A model generated the notes under the pieces. The model saw only the letters and a list, made by a program, of their open reading frames with translations, had not been told where the DNA came from and made no database searches. 37,688 nucleotides of DNA from Bacteroidota bacterium (lineage in GTDB: Bacteria; Bacteroidota; Bacteroidia; UKL13-3). The position numbers and the translations under genes were made by a program. This document shows, one piece after another, positions 17,831-27,588 of this stretch (positions are counted from its first letter, which is position 1; every line of letters begins with the position of its first letter). The stretch is from NCBI GenBank assembly GCA_947446605.1, contig CANFHJ010000012.1, positions 1-37,688 on the forward strand. Reading direction: 5' to 3'.

Positions 17831-17976
17831 CACTTGCTACTTGTAGCAGTTAATTATTGAAAAAATTTAACCCTGCTGAGGCCTAAAAACTCCCCGTCCC
17901 TAAAGATCTTGCTACAGGTTCCCTGTAGCTTGAGTAAAGGTTGGACCGGGGCCGCGTAAGCGGCCTTTGGTTCTTT
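17831..17976 (+). ncRNA. Candidate structured RNA of unknown class
   Basis: This segment lies in a 323-bp gap between converging genes and folds strongly. Hairpin 1 is TGCTA-CTTG-TAGCA (17835-17848). A central stem pairs CCCCGTCC (17892-17899) with GGAC-C-GGGG (17943-17951, one bulge) and encloses GCTACAGG-TTC-CCTGTAGC (17911-17929). GGCCGC-GTAA-GCGGCC (17950-17965) has a GNRA-type loop and a T-rich tail. AGGCC at 17879-17883 could alternatively pair with GGCCT at 17962-17966, so two folds compete. Local GC is well above the surroundings. Strand is uncertain; a -7-like CATCTTTG at 17820-17827 favours plus. It resembles no RNA family I can name; a 6S-like or regulatory RNA, or just the LytTR gene's 3' UTR, are possible. 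Confidence 0.45.
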
Positions 17977-17997
17977 AAAAAATTACTGATTTGCACT

Positions 17998-18030
17998 AAA
18001 AAAGCCACCTTGACCCCTCAAAGTGGCTTT
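17998..18030 (-). terminator. Intrinsic terminator of the ABC-F gene
   Basis: On the minus strand AAAGCCACTTTG pairs with CAAGGTGGCTTT (a G-U wobble works only on this strand) around AGGGGT, followed by TTTTTT. It lies 46 bp after the ABC-F stop codon. Confidence 0.8.
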
Positions 18031-18075
18031 CTTATTTCAAGTGCCCTCGTAATTTAGTATGGCTTTTTCCTATTA

Positions 18076-19734
<1,659 letters not shown>

Positions 19735-19870
19735 ACCTAAATAATTGTTAATCTTCCGAATTTCAATGGAAAGCCTTTATTAAACCCAAAATATTCAGTT
19801 TATGCATTAACATTTGCATTTTTTGCAAAAATATTTTTGTAAAATTTTCAAAAAATCGATTTTTATTGAC

Positions 19871-19912
19871 TTTTTTTAGGGATAAATGGCATTTTTTTAG
19901 GGGTAAATGGCA
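19871..19912. repeat. Two adjacent 21-bp direct repeats
   Basis: The units 19871-19891 and 19892-19912 differ at one base only (A at 19882, G at 19903). Each is seven T, then AGGG(A/G)TAAATGGCA. The period of 21 bp places both on the same face of the helix, which suits a protein binding two direct half-sites upstream of ABC-F. No third copy is visible. Confidence 0.85.
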
Positions 19913-19981
19913 AAATAGTTGCAAGGAAAAACTTGCCATTATTGAAATTTTTGAGGATAGTTTTTACGCAATTTTTGAAGC

Positions 19982-20012
19982 AAAAAAAACGGGGTCAGTT
20001 GCCTGAACCCCG
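19982..20012 (-). terminator. Strong minus-strand terminator of the candidate small RNA
   Basis: A nine-pair GC-rich stem with one bulged base, a GCAA loop and eight consecutive T on the minus strand. On the plus strand no T run follows, so the direction is clear. Confidence 0.8.
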
Positions 20013-20108
20013 CTTTAGCCTATGAAACAAATTGCACATCTACCCCTAGGTGCAATTATCTTTTATAACAGCAGAAGTAAAAAATTACTCCGTTTTGTTG
20101 TTAATTTC
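19982..20108 (-). ncRNA. Candidate small RNA with intrinsic terminator
   Basis: Read on the minus strand, a promoter-like TATCTTGC (20121-20114) precedes about 127 nt with three stems. GGAGTAA-TTTT-TTACTTC (20091-20074) needs a G-U pair that exists only on this strand. AATTGCAC and GTGCAATT (20057-20030) pair perfectly around a 12-nt loop. CGGGGTTCAG-GCAA-CTGACCCCG (20012-19990) is followed by eight T and is a textbook terminator. The upstream efflux operon has its own terminator at 20167-20202, so this second one must serve another transcript. A 14-codon frame (20039-19995) overlaps the terminator, so a leader or attenuator is an alternative. Confidence 0.5.
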
Positions 20109-20166
20109 TTGGTGCAAGATACAAGATTTTAATTAATTTAAAAACTAAGCCAAACAGGCAATAAAC

Positions 20167-20202
20167 AAAAGGGCAGAACAAGTATTTGTTCCGCCCTTTT
20201 TT
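20167..20202 (-). terminator. Bidirectional terminator after the efflux operon
   Basis: AAAAGGGC.GAACAA pairs with TTGTTC.GCCCTTTT around a short loop, with T runs on both strands. It lies 45 bp after the RND permease stop codon. Confidence 0.85.
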
Positions 20203-20246
20203 AATGCAAATTTAAAACCAAAATCTATTTTCAATCCATTTAATCA

Positions 20247-23200
20247 CTAATGCTTCTTAACCAGAGGAACACCAAATTTTATTTTTATATTATTTGATAT
20301 TAATAACATCACTGGTACCAAAATCAATGTTAAGAAGGTGGCAAAGCTTAATCCAAATATCATTGTCCAGCTCAGTGGACCCCAGAAGGCCACATTATCT
20401 CCGCCAAAATGGATATGCGGGTTTAATTCACCAAACAAGGAAACGAAGTCAATATTTAAACCAACAGCCAATGGAATTAATCCTAAAATGGTTGCAGAGG
20501 CTGTTAAGATAACTGGTGTCATACGTGTTTTGCCAGCTTCTATAATGGCATCTTTATAGTTCATCCCCTGCTCCATAAGCAAGTCCGTAAACTCTACCAA
20601 TAAAATTCCATTCCTCACCACAATACCTGCTAAGGCTATAACTCCTATACCTGTCATAACTATTGAGATACTCATATTAAAAATAGACAAGCCCAATAAT
20701 ACACCAATGATACTGAAGAAGATTTCTACGAAAATGATCAATGGCTTAGAAATTGAATTAAACTGTGTAACCAAAATTAAAAAGATCAATCCAAATGAAA
20801 TTAACATGGCTTTTCCTAAAAAGGCCCCAGTTTCTTTTTGCTTCTCTTGCTCACCCGTCATGCTCACATTTACATCTGCTGGCAATTGGTAATTTTTAAC
20901 CGCCTTTTGAATTTTAGCTACTATTTCATTGGCATTGTAACCGCTTAATACATTTGAAGATAAAGTAACTAAGCGTTTTTGGTTCTTACGTTTTATACCA
21001 CCAAAGGTATTGCCATAAGATACTTTAGCTAAAGAAGACAATGGTACCTGACGAATTTGTCCTCCCATATTCATATCTCTATAGGTAATTTTCAAATTCA
21101 TTAAAGCATTGATATTATTTCTTTGGTCAAAAGCATAACGCAATTGAATTGGATAATCATCTTTAGAATCTTTGAATTTTGAAACCTCAGTTCCAAAAAT
21201 AGCATCACGCAATTCCTTGCCAATTACTGCTGTAGAAATTCCTTCTCTATTTGCCCTTTCACGGTCAATTTCTATAACAATTTCAGGCTTATTGGTTTGC
21301 ATATCAGATTTCAATTCCTCAATTCCAGGTATGGCCAATGAATCCAAATAACGCTTCAAATCTTTAGAAACTATGGTTAATTGATCAAACTCATCTGCGG
21401 TAATTTCAATATTAATTGGCTTACCAGTTGGCGGGCCACCTTGTTCTTGTTCTACTGTTATTTCTGCACCTGGAATCCCTTTTACCGCCGCTCTAATTTT
21501 ATCTAAGAATTCAATGGTAGAGGCTCCATTACGTTTTCCAAAAGGAACAAATGCAACAGTAACTTTTCCCAAATGCGGACTGGTACTAAAATCAAAACTG
21601 CTTGGATTATTTGCACCAATAGCCACATTGGAAATAATAGATTCAACAATAGGATTTGAATCACCTACTACAGCATAAATTCTATCTTCAATAATATGCG
21701 TAATAGAATCTGTATAAATTTGATCGGTTCCAATTGGCAAAGAGATATAAGTGTATACAAAATTAGGATCACTCTTAGGGAAAAATACAACCTTAGGACT
21801 TCTTACACTTGTTAATCCAATAGAGAAAAAGAACAAAGCCACTGTTCCAGCTAAAAACCATTGCGGTCTATTACCTTGAAGCACCCATATTAAGACTTTT
21901 TTATAACGCTCTTGAAAATTAGGCCATGCTTTATTTTGGAAGGTTTCAATTACCCCATGCATTACAAATCGGTTCAAACAATACAAGCCGTAAAGCGTCA
22001 ATACAAAATTTCCTAATCCCCAATTTTTAGCCAAGTAAGAAACCAAAACAATTACACCAAAAACAACAGAGGTAATTTTAAAGCCCTTAGTAATTTTCCT
22101 TTTATCCTCACCTTCATGATGCGGCTTCATAAAATCTACCGCAAATACAGGGTTAATAATATAAGCAACTACCAAAGAGGCCAATAGGGTTACAATTAAG
22201 GTAATAGGCAAATAGAACATAAACTTGCCAATTACACCTTGCCAAAATGCCAATGGAATAAAGGGTGCTAAGGTGGTTAATGTACCAGATAATACTGGCA
22301 TAAAGATTTCGCCTGCAGCCATTTTTGCGGCTTTCACAATTGGCACCTTTCCATGGTCGAAAATACGGTGCGTATTTTCAATTACCACAATTGCATCATC
22401 TACTACAATACCTAATGCCAACAGGAACGAAAACAATACAATCATGTTTAAAGTAAACCCAATGGTTGGCATTATTAAAAACGCAACAAACATAGATAGT
22501 GGAACAGACATGGCCACAAAAATGGCATTGGTAGTTCCCATAAAAAACATGAGAATAATAGTTACCAAAATAAAACCAATAATGATGGTATTGATCAAAT
22601 CGTCCAAAGTAACTTTGGTTTTATTTGATTGGTCACCTGTAATAGTAACTTTTAAACCTTGTGGAAAATGGTTTTCTTCCATTTCTTTTGCAACTTCTTT
22701 GATTTTATCAGAAGCATCAATCAAATTCATCCCACTTTTCTTTATCACATTTAAAGTAACAACATTGTCGTGATCCAAACGCGCATAACTTTCTTTTTCT
22801 TTAAAGCCATCCGTAATTTTAGCAATGTCTTTTAAGTAAATAGTAGCGCCACTTCCAGACCTAATAATGATATCGCCAATTTTACTGGCATCGGTGTATT
22901 GACCAATTACATTAATGGAACGTTTTAATCCGTCCATTTTAATCTGACCGCCAGAGATGGTCATGTTTTCATACTTCACAGCTGTTTCAATATCACGCAT
23001 GGTAACATCTGCTGCTTGCATTTTGTACATGTCAACATCAATTTGAATTTCCTTGTCAAGTGCACCCACAATATCGCAACGGGTAATTTCTTTTAATCCC
23101 TCAATTTTGTCTTTCAAATCGTCTGCATAGTCTTTCAATTTATCCAAAGGATAATCACCAGATAAATGCACATTCATAATTGGCATTTGTGAAACATCAA

Positions 23201-23615
23201 TATCAATAACTTCAGGCTCACGCGTTAAATCATTTGGCAAATCCTTGCGGGCTTTGTCTACTGCATCTTTTACACGTTGCTTGGCAATTGGCACATCCAC
23301 ATCTGTATTAAACTCAATATTGATCATGGAGAAATCTTGGATAGAAGAACTGTTTACCTGTTTAACACCATTGATAGACTTTACTTGTTTTTCAATGTGT
23401 TTAGTAACTAAGTTTTCCATATCCTTTGGAGATGTTCCTGCATAAATTGTATTCACCAAAATTTGTGGAAATACAACTTCAGGAAAATTCTCTTTAGGCA
23501 AACTATTATAACTCATTAAACCAGCAAGGGTAATAATGATAGTCATAATATATACACTGGTTTTATTATTTATAGCCCAGCTCGAAGGTTTAAATTCTTT
23601 TATTTTATCAAGCAT
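20247..23615 (-). CDS. RND efflux transporter permease (AcrB-like)
   Basis: The inner-membrane pump of a tripartite efflux system: a proton-driven HAE-family RND protein of 1122 residues. Visible marks are the N-terminal helix and VFPQILVNTIYAGTSPKDMENLVT porter start, the proton-relay aspartate pair in GIVVDDAIVVIENTHRI (membrane helix 4), and the second-half GIVVRNGILLVEFT. It is about 70 residues longer than AcrB. The extra sequence sits between the halves (about residues 498-568): a charged PHHEGEDKRK segment, then two additional hydrophobic stretches. Similar inserts occur in other Bacteroidota RND pumps. It is last in the operon, 31 bp after the adaptor gene. The substrate cannot be read from sequence. 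Confidence 0.95.
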   Translation of the reverse strand: MLDKIKEFKPSSWAINNKTSVYIMTIIITLAGLMSYNSLPKENFPEVVFPQILVNTIYAGTSPKDMENLVTKHIEKQVKSINGVKQVNSSSIQDFSMINIEFNTDVDVPIAKQRVKDAVDKARKDLPNDLTREPEVIDIDVSQMPIMNVHLSGDYPLDKLKDYADDLKDKIEGLKEITRCDIVGALDKEIQIDVDMYKMQAADVTMRDIETAVKYENMTISGGQIKMDGLKRSINVIGQYTDASKIGDIIIRSGSGATIYLKDIAKITDGFKEKESYARLDHDNVVTLNVIKKSGMNLIDASDKIKEVAKEMEENHFPQGLKVTITGDQSNKTKVTLDDLINTIIIGFILVTIILMFFMGTTNAIFVAMSVPLSMFVAFLIMPTIGFTLNMIVLFSFLLALGIVVDDAIVVIENTHRIFDHGKVPIVKAAKMAAGEIFMPVLSGTLTTLAPFIPLAFWQGVIGKFMFYLPITLIVTLLASLVVAYIINPVFAVDFMKPHHEGEDKRKITKGFKITSVVFGVIVLVSYLAKNWGLGNFVLTLYGLYCLNRFVMHGVIETFQNKAWPNFQERYKKVLIWVLQGNRPQWFLAGTVALFFFSIGLTSVRSPKVVFFPKSDPNFVYTYISLPIGTDQIYTDSITHIIEDRIYAVVGDSNPIVESIISNVAIGANNPSSFDFSTSPHLGKVTVAFVPFGKRNGASTIEFLDKIRAAVKGIPGAEITVEQEQGGPPTGKPINIEITADEFDQLTIVSKDLKRYLDSLAIPGIEELKSDMQTNKPEIVIEIDRERANREGISTAVIGKELRDAIFGTEVSKFKDSKDDYPIQLRYAFDQRNNINALMNLKITYRDMNMGGQIRQVPLSSLAKVSYGNTFGGIKRKNQKRLVTLSSNVLSGYNANEIVAKIQKAVKNYQLPADVNVSMTGEQEKQKETGAFLGKAMLISFGLIFLILVTQFNSISKPLIIFVEIFFSIIGVLLGLSIFNMSISIVMTGIGVIALAGIVVRNGILLVEFTDLLMEQGMNYKDAIIEAGKTRMTPVILTASATILGLIPLAVGLNIDFVSLFGELNPHIHFGGDNVAFWGPLSWTMIFGLSFATFLTLILVPVMLLISNNIKIKFGVPLVKKH

Positions 23616-23646
23616 CTTTTTATTGATTAAGATTAAAAACTATTGA

Positions 23647-24786
23647 TTAGTATTTAATCAATTCGTTGTCGTTTAAATCTTGGTAACCAGTTGTTATCAA
23701 TTGCTCACCAGCAGTTAAACCTGATAGAATTTCGGCTTTATCTTGGTAAATTTTCCCAACTTTCACCTCTTTTTTCATGGCTACTGTTTTGCCATTTTGC
23801 AATTCGGCAACAACCACAAATGTGCCTGATTCAGTTTTTTGAATGGTATTAATTGGAACTACAATTGCTACTTTATTTTGGTAATCTCTTACTTTAAATA
23901 CACAAATCATATTTGGTATAAAATTCTTCTCAGATGGCAATCTAGATTCAATAGTAAAGGTGCGGTTCATTTGGCTAATTACTTTAGAAGTAAAAGAAAT
24001 AGTTGAACTCACTTCTCTGTTTTCTAAATCAGGGAAAAGTAAACGAACCTGGTTGCCTTCTTGAATTTGACTTGCATAAGTTTCGGCTACATCTGCTTTT
24101 GCTTTTAATTCATTTGAATTAACAATGCGGAAGCAAGGTATACCAGGGGCAATGTTCTGACCCAATTTCACAAACACCTCATCAATGGTTCCATTGATTG
24201 GAGATTTAATTCTATACATATCCAAATTTTCATTTAAAGCAGCTAATTTTTGCTCCAATGATTCTTTGGTATTTTTAGCGCTTAAATATTGAATTTCGGT
24301 TCCAACTTGTTTTTCCCAAAGTGCTTTTTGCTTGTTAAAAACATCCGTAGCAAATTTAAGATTGGTGCGCAAATCGTCTAATTGACGTTTTACTATTTCT
24401 CCATCTAATTCTGCCAAAACCTGACCTTTTTTAACCTGCGCGCCTGTTTTAACAAATACATTAATAACAGGACCCATTGCACGCGCACTGATGGTGGTAT
24501 TTTCATCGCCATCAACTCTACCTTGCACATCTATATAATGCTCAAAATTAGCAACAGCAATAGGCGTTACAGCTACATACTTAACTTTTTCTTTGCTCTT
24601 ACTAGAAGTATCTCCTAATGCCAAAATCTCTTCTTCCAAGGTTTTAATTTGTGAGCTCAAATCAGCTTGTTTGCTTTTTAATTTTTCTACTTGTTCTTTT
24701 TTCTTTTCAATAGAATTTCCACTCCCACAAGAAGCTACCATGCCTATTCCTACAAGCAGTAACAATACATTTATTATTCTTTTCAT
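23647..24786 (-). CDS. Efflux periplasmic adaptor (membrane fusion protein), lipoprotein
   Basis: A 379-residue HlyD/AcrA-type adaptor that links the RND pump to the outer-membrane channel. A type II signal peptide ends at a lipobox (MVASC, Cys20), so it is lipid-anchored. A heptad-rich stretch directly follows (about 27-58, KKKEQVEKLKSKQADLSSQI). Then come the biotinyl/lipoyl-like half-motif (VKTGAQVKKGQVLAELD), a short coiled hairpin, the second lipoyl half (IKSPINGTIDEVFVKLGQNI), and beta-barrel and proximal domains. It lies 20 bp after the tolC-like gene, within the operon. Confidence 0.94.
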   Translation of the reverse strand: MKRIINVLLLLVGIGMVASCGSGNSIEKKKEQVEKLKSKQADLSSQIKTLEEEILALGDTSSKSKEKVKYVAVTPIAVANFEHYIDVQGRVDGDENTTISARAMGPVINVFVKTGAQVKKGQVLAELDGEIVKRQLDDLRTNLKFATDVFNKQKALWEKQVGTEIQYLSAKNTKESLEQKLAALNENLDMYRIKSPINGTIDEVFVKLGQNIAPGIPCFRIVNSNELKAKADVAETYASQIQEGNQVRLLFPDLENREVSSTISFTSKVISQMNRTFTIESRLPSEKNFIPNMICVFKVRDYQNKVAIVVPINTIQKTESGTFVVVAELQNGKTVAMKKEVKVGKIYQDKAEILSGLTAGEQLITTGYQDLNDNELIKY

Positions 24787-24806
24787 ATACTTTATTTTTC
24801 TTTTTA

Positions 24807-26156
24807 TTATTTAATCTGACCCAAAGCTTTTTTCAATTCCATTTCAGCAACAAAATAGTCGTAAACAGTAGTCAACAAATTAGTTCGGGCATTTTCCAAA
24901 TCTGTTTGAGCGGTTGTTAACTCTAGGCTCGAACCAACACCATTTTTGTATTTAATTTCCATTTTATTGTATATATCCTGCGCCAATTTGAGGTTTCCTC
25001 TTTGAATTTCTAATTGTTGGCTAGCCCTTAAATAACTTGAACGCGATTGATATACTTGTTGGTTTATTACGTTTTCAAAATTCTTAAGATCATTTTCAGT
25101 TTTTGTAATACTAATTGTAGCCTGTTGTGTTTGTGCGAGTTTTCTAAAACCATCAAAAATTGGAAGGTTCATGCTTACACCTAGCATTGTTCCTGGATAA
25201 AATTTATTGTATAAATTTCCTAAATTATCACCAAAAGCGTTTTCATTATGTGTTGCAAACGCATAGAAGCCTGGAAGGTATCCAACATTGTAGCGCTTCT
25301 TATCCAATTTGTTTAACGACAATTGTTGGTTCAACATTTTGTATTCAATTCTATTGTTGAAATTTACCGCTTCTGCTGCAATGATGGCGGCCTTAGAGCT
25401 TTCATACAATTGCTCTAAACCATCTGTTAGCACAATGCTATCTGCTACATTTAAACCCATTTGTAGTTTTAAAACCATTTGGGCAATTGCCTTTTGATCA
25501 TGCATTTTATCCTTTTGCAAAGTGAGGTTCGACAATTGCAGGGTTAAGCGCTCAACATCTACTTTTTCCGAAAAACCATTTTTGAAAAATTGCTCCACAT
25601 CTGATTTCGTTTTTTGCAAACTCTCTATGTTTTTTGCCATCATATTTTCATTGGCTTCTAATAGAAGAACCAAATAATAGGCTTTTGAAACATTTACTTC
25701 TGCTTCAATTTCGGAACGGGTAAGGTTCAATTGCGATAGGTTCACAAATTCCTTAGAAGCTTTCACCCCCAAGAAAAATGTTCCATCAAAAATGAGTTGA
25801 TTGGCACTAACTGTAATTCCGCTTGTAAAAGGACGGGCAAAAGACAAGGTTAAATAATCTGGACCAGAGCCCATTGCCTGTTTCAAGAAATTAGGAATTA
25901 CTTGCTGACCAATTTGAGCATTATTTATAATATTGGCAGTTCCAGTAATTTGCGGCAAGCCCATTGCAAAAATTTCATTTACTTTTTTCTGGCTCGACAA
26001 TACATCCAATTTGTTGTTTTTAAGCGTGTAGTTGTTCTTTTTAGCATAAGCAACCGCATCTTTTAAGGAGAAGTTTTGCGCTTGATTTTGTTGCGCCATA
26101 CCAACTTGAAACACAAGCAGCATAACTACAAACAAAACGCTTTTTCTATTATTCAT
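24807..26156 (-). CDS. TolC-family outer-membrane efflux protein
   Basis: A 449-residue outer-membrane factor. The signal peptide (about 1-21, ending GMAQ) is followed by the OEP fold in two internally similar halves: long periplasmic helices (for example LSSQKKVNEIFAMGLPQITG and LTTAQTDLENARTNLL) and short barrel strands. The start LKDAVAYAKKNNYTLKNNKLD is the usual OEP opening. It forms the exit duct for the adaptor and pump encoded just downstream and lies 13 bp after tetR. Confidence 0.94.
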   Translation of the reverse strand: MNNRKSVLFVVMLLVFQVGMAQQNQAQNFSLKDAVAYAKKNNYTLKNNKLDVLSSQKKVNEIFAMGLPQITGTANIINNAQIGQQVIPNFLKQAMGSGPDYLTLSFARPFTSGITVSANQLIFDGTFFLGVKASKEFVNLSQLNLTRSEIEAEVNVSKAYYLVLLLEANENMMAKNIESLQKTKSDVEQFFKNGFSEKVDVERLTLQLSNLTLQKDKMHDQKAIAQMVLKLQMGLNVADSIVLTDGLEQLYESSKAAIIAAEAVNFNNRIEYKMLNQQLSLNKLDKKRYNVGYLPGFYAFATHNENAFGDNLGNLYNKFYPGTMLGVSMNLPIFDGFRKLAQTQQATISITKTENDLKNFENVINQQVYQSRSSYLRASQQLEIQRGNLKLAQDIYNKMEIKYKNGVGSSLELTTAQTDLENARTNLLTTVYDYFVAEMELKKALGQIK

Positions 26157-26169
26157 ATATTCTATTTAA

Positions 26170-26790
26170 TTATTTATTATTTGGGTATAAACTACTTTTC
26201 ATAAGCAACTTCATGCCTTTATCTGTGCAAATGGAGCGCAAATGGTAGCGCATCATTTCGGCATGAACACTTTTAAGGTCAACATCTGCATTTGCATAAT
26301 TATCTGGATTTAACATAAAATCTACGAGGCTAATGTAAAACCTTGCTGTTAAGTTTTCATCAATTCCTGCATGGTAAAAACCCATTTCCTTACCTCTAAT
26401 GATGTTCTCTAATACCTGCTTATAAACAAATTCCATCCTAAATAGATTTAATTTATCCCAAGTTGGCTTAAAGTATTTTCTTAAATCAAACAATATACTT
26501 TGATTGATTTGTTTCTTAACATCGCTAAATGATTCTGTAATCATGAGCATGTACGCAACAGGATTAGTTTCCTGGTGGTTAATAGCCAAACAAGCATTCT
26601 CCTCTGCATGAATATGATTCATCACAGCATGGTCAACCAAACTTGGCTTGTCCTCAAAAAACTGATAGAGCGTTTTCTTCGAAATCCCTAATTCGCGGGC
26701 AATATCATCCATAGTGATACTCTTAAACCCGAATTTGAGAAACAATGCCCCAGCTCCATTTAAAATCTTACTTTTCACTTCTTCCGACAT
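26170..26790 (-). CDS. TetR-family regulator of the efflux operon
   Basis: A 206-residue repressor with an N-terminal helix-turn-helix (GAGALFLKFGFKSITMDDIARELGISKKTLYQFFEDK, in pieces at about residues 11-47) and a divergent ligand-binding C-terminus (CDS includes a TetR-like region resembling the TetR_C proteins of Bacteroidota efflux operons). The frame is open to 26853, but the Met at 26790 opens the TetR fold, and the upstream extension would run through the promoter. It is first in a four-gene operon with the channel, adaptor and pump, 13 bp apart. A perfect inverted repeat at 26832-26869, next to its -7 box, is the likely operator, so it should repress its own operon until an efflux substrate binds. 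Confidence 0.93.
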   Translation of the reverse strand: MSEEVKSKILNGAGALFLKFGFKSITMDDIARELGISKKTLYQFFEDKPSLVDHAVMNHIHAEENACLAINHQETNPVAYMLMITESFSDVKKQINQSILFDLRKYFKPTWDKLNLFRMEFVYKQVLENIIRGKEMGFYHAGIDENLTARFYISLVDFMLNPDNYANADVDLKSVHAEMMRYHLRSICTDKGMKLLMKSSLYPNNK

Positions 26791-26811
26791 GTTTCCTGTT
26801 TTTTTGCGGTG

Positions 26812-26819
26812 CAAAGCTA
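26812..26819 (-). promoter_or_regulatory. -7 element of the efflux operon
   Basis: TAGCTTTG on the minus strand exactly matches TAnnTTTG, 21 bp before the tetR start codon. The -33 region, 17-20 bp upstream, falls inside the operator palindrome (TTTCC). Confidence 0.65.
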
Positions 26820-26831
26820 AGTCAAAAAAAC

Positions 26832-26869
26832 ACCATGGAAACTTTTTTTGCATTTAAAGTTTCCATGGT
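26832..26869. promoter_or_regulatory. Perfect inverted repeat, probable TetR operator
   Basis: ACCATGGAAACTTT (26832-26845) and AAAGTTTCCATGGT (26856-26869) are perfect 14-bp inverted arms around a 10-bp spacer. The repeat covers the -33 region of the efflux operon and lies in the divergent interval with the kinase gene, whose promoter it may also affect. Confidence 0.8.
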
Positions 26870-26955
26870 TTCATAAGTTTCTGAAAATGAGCATTAATTT
26901 TTGTGCGTAAAAAGGTTTGGTTCGACCCGACCGATATGCTAATTTTACCCCCCGA

Positions 26956-27588
26956 ATGGATAACAAACCTTATTTAATTGGAATTTCTGGCGGAAGTGCA
27001 AGTGGTAAGACCTCCTTTTTAAATGCATTAAAAGAGCGTTTCTCACCCGAACAATTGTGCATTGTTTCGCAAGACAACTACTACAAACTTGCATTTGAAC
27101 ACCAGCGCGACGAAAACGGCCATATCAATTTTGATTTGCCAGAATGTGTAGATTTAGACGCCTTTGCAGAGGATCTTTCTAAGCTGCACAAAGGAGAAAC
27201 TATATATAGACACGAATACCGCTTTCAGCACGAAAACCAGCAGGGTAACCTTTTGCAATTTAATCCTGCACCAATTATAGTATGTGAAGGATTATTTATC
27301 TTTTATTACGAACGCATCTTTAAGCAATTTGATTTAAAGATATTTGTTAGCGCAGAGGAAGAAATAGCCCTAGAAAGGCGTATAAAAAGGGATGTAGCCG
27401 AAAGAAATATCAGTGAAGAATTTGTGTTATACCAATGGAAGAACCATGTTTTACCTTCCTACAGGAAATTCTTATTGCCTTTTATGGCACAAGCAGATTT
27501 AATAGTAAACAACAATACCCACTTTGATAATAGCCTACAAGTAATCTCAGATTTTTTGTGGCAAAAGCAAGATAAAACTAACCGCTAA
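26956..27588 (+). CDS. udk: Uridine kinase-like P-loop kinase
   Basis: A 210-residue nucleoside kinase of the uridine kinase/phosphoribulokinase family, phosphorylating uridine or cytidine in pyrimidine salvage. Visible are the P-loop GISGGSASGKTSF (about residues 8-20), the catalytic aspartate in SQDNYYK, the nucleoside-binding FDLPECVDLDAF, and the lid RRIKRDVAERN. The CEGLFIFY strand also fits the family. The frame is open to 26917, but the Met at 26956 directly precedes the P-loop strand and gives the normal start. It is divergent from the efflux operon; its 3' end overlaps exbD by 11 bp, tail to tail. The exact substrate is inferred. Confidence 0.87.
   Translation: MDNKPYLIGISGGSASGKTSFLNALKERFSPEQLCIVSQDNYYKLAFEHQRDENGHINFDLPECVDLDAFAEDLSKLHKGETIYRHEYRFQHENQQGNLLQFNPAPIIVCEGLFIFYYERIFKQFDLKIFVSAEEEIALERRIKRDVAERNISEEFVLYQWKNHVLPSYRKFLLPFMAQADLIVNNNTHFDNSLQVISDFLWQKQDKTNR

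Noticed and set aside
22225-22773. 182-residue plus-strand frame opposite the RND permease
   Set aside because: It is antisense to a conserved gene, has a biased composition rich in I, K and T, and shows no domain.
26854-26955. Longer starts for tetR (26853) and the uridine kinase (26917)
   Set aside because: Both extensions run through the operator or promoter region and add residues outside the conserved folds.
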